From assembly GCA_026414805.1 (NCBI GenBank), contig JAOAIH010000007.1:1-39743 (forward strand): a stretch of DNA of 39,743 bases, written 5' to 3'. The notes below the pieces were generated by a model. It had not been told where the DNA came from. It was given only the letters and a program-made list of their open reading frames with translations, and did no database searches. The translations under genes were made by a program, and so were the position numbers. This stretch comes from Spirochaetota bacterium. GTDB taxonomy: Bacteria > Spirochaetota > UBA4802 > UB4802. Below, piece by piece: positions 39,729 through 39,743 of the stretch; within the stretch, counting starts at the first letter, position 1; each line of letters begins with the position of its first letter.

Positions 39729-39743
39729 ATCGTGCACGTTTTT

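Overview
The window is AT-rich, mostly single-copy chromosomal DNA from a Gram-negative, probably anaerobic bacterium. Outer-membrane barrels, an OmpA-type lipoprotein, an RND pump with a TolC-type channel and an Mla-type ATPase imply two membranes. Several RsbU/RsbV/RsbW-type proteins, a receptor-like SpoIIE phosphatase, FeoABC, a free-standing MshEN protein and a CIRCE site would fit Spirochaetota, but I infer the phylum only from gene style; no rRNA is present. I see no phage, insertion sequence or CRISPR array.

Layout. 1-1432: 5' part of a long acidic protein gene that runs off the left edge (minus strand). 1747-2319: outer-membrane barrel. 2389-5007: plsB, behind a perfect palindrome. 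5678-6545: tRNA-Pro(CGG), an RsbW-like kinase and a small membrane protein. 6561-8942: a large Asp-box/FN3 surface protein interrupted by a G14 tract that could make it phase variable. 8961-14039: acyl-CoA ligase, two 2-hydroxyacyl-CoA dehydratase/benzoyl-CoA reductase-type subunits and a divergent IclR regulator, with a strong promoter and an operator of three half-sites between them. 14065-14174: an orphan promoter plus CIRCE plus terminator that drives only about 75 nt. 14173-20290: an exported protein, neuB-like synthase, glpK, MshEN protein, degenerate hybrid kinase and a decayed MNT/HEPN-type pair. 20322-24703: ilvE, Mla-type ATPase, rsgA, OmpA lipoprotein, a candidate small RNA, an exported protein and a 35-residue membrane peptide. 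24894-29260: CzcA-type pump and outer-membrane channel with no adaptor gene between them. 29586-32809: partner-switching operon headed by a FeoA-domain protein. 33154-35936: feoABC. 36014-39728: HD-GYP phosphodiesterase, barrel protein, and a lipoprotein-anchored SpoIIE phosphatase.

How they fit together. The right-hand third joins ferrous iron uptake, a FeoA-like protein, partner-switching signalling and an HD-GYP enzyme. Three copies of a 14-bp dyad (TTAGTT-N2-AACTAA, up to one mismatch) lie upstream of transcription units there, and one overlaps a PerR/Fur-like box. The middle holds an inducible acyl-CoA module that probably responds to an organic acid. The most unusual items are the orphan CIRCE unit, the G14 tract, the FeoA-headed signalling operon, the candidate small RNA at 23930-24053 and the MNT/HEPN remnant. 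Starts were moved where a Shine-Dalgarno sequence decided them, as noted in each entry.
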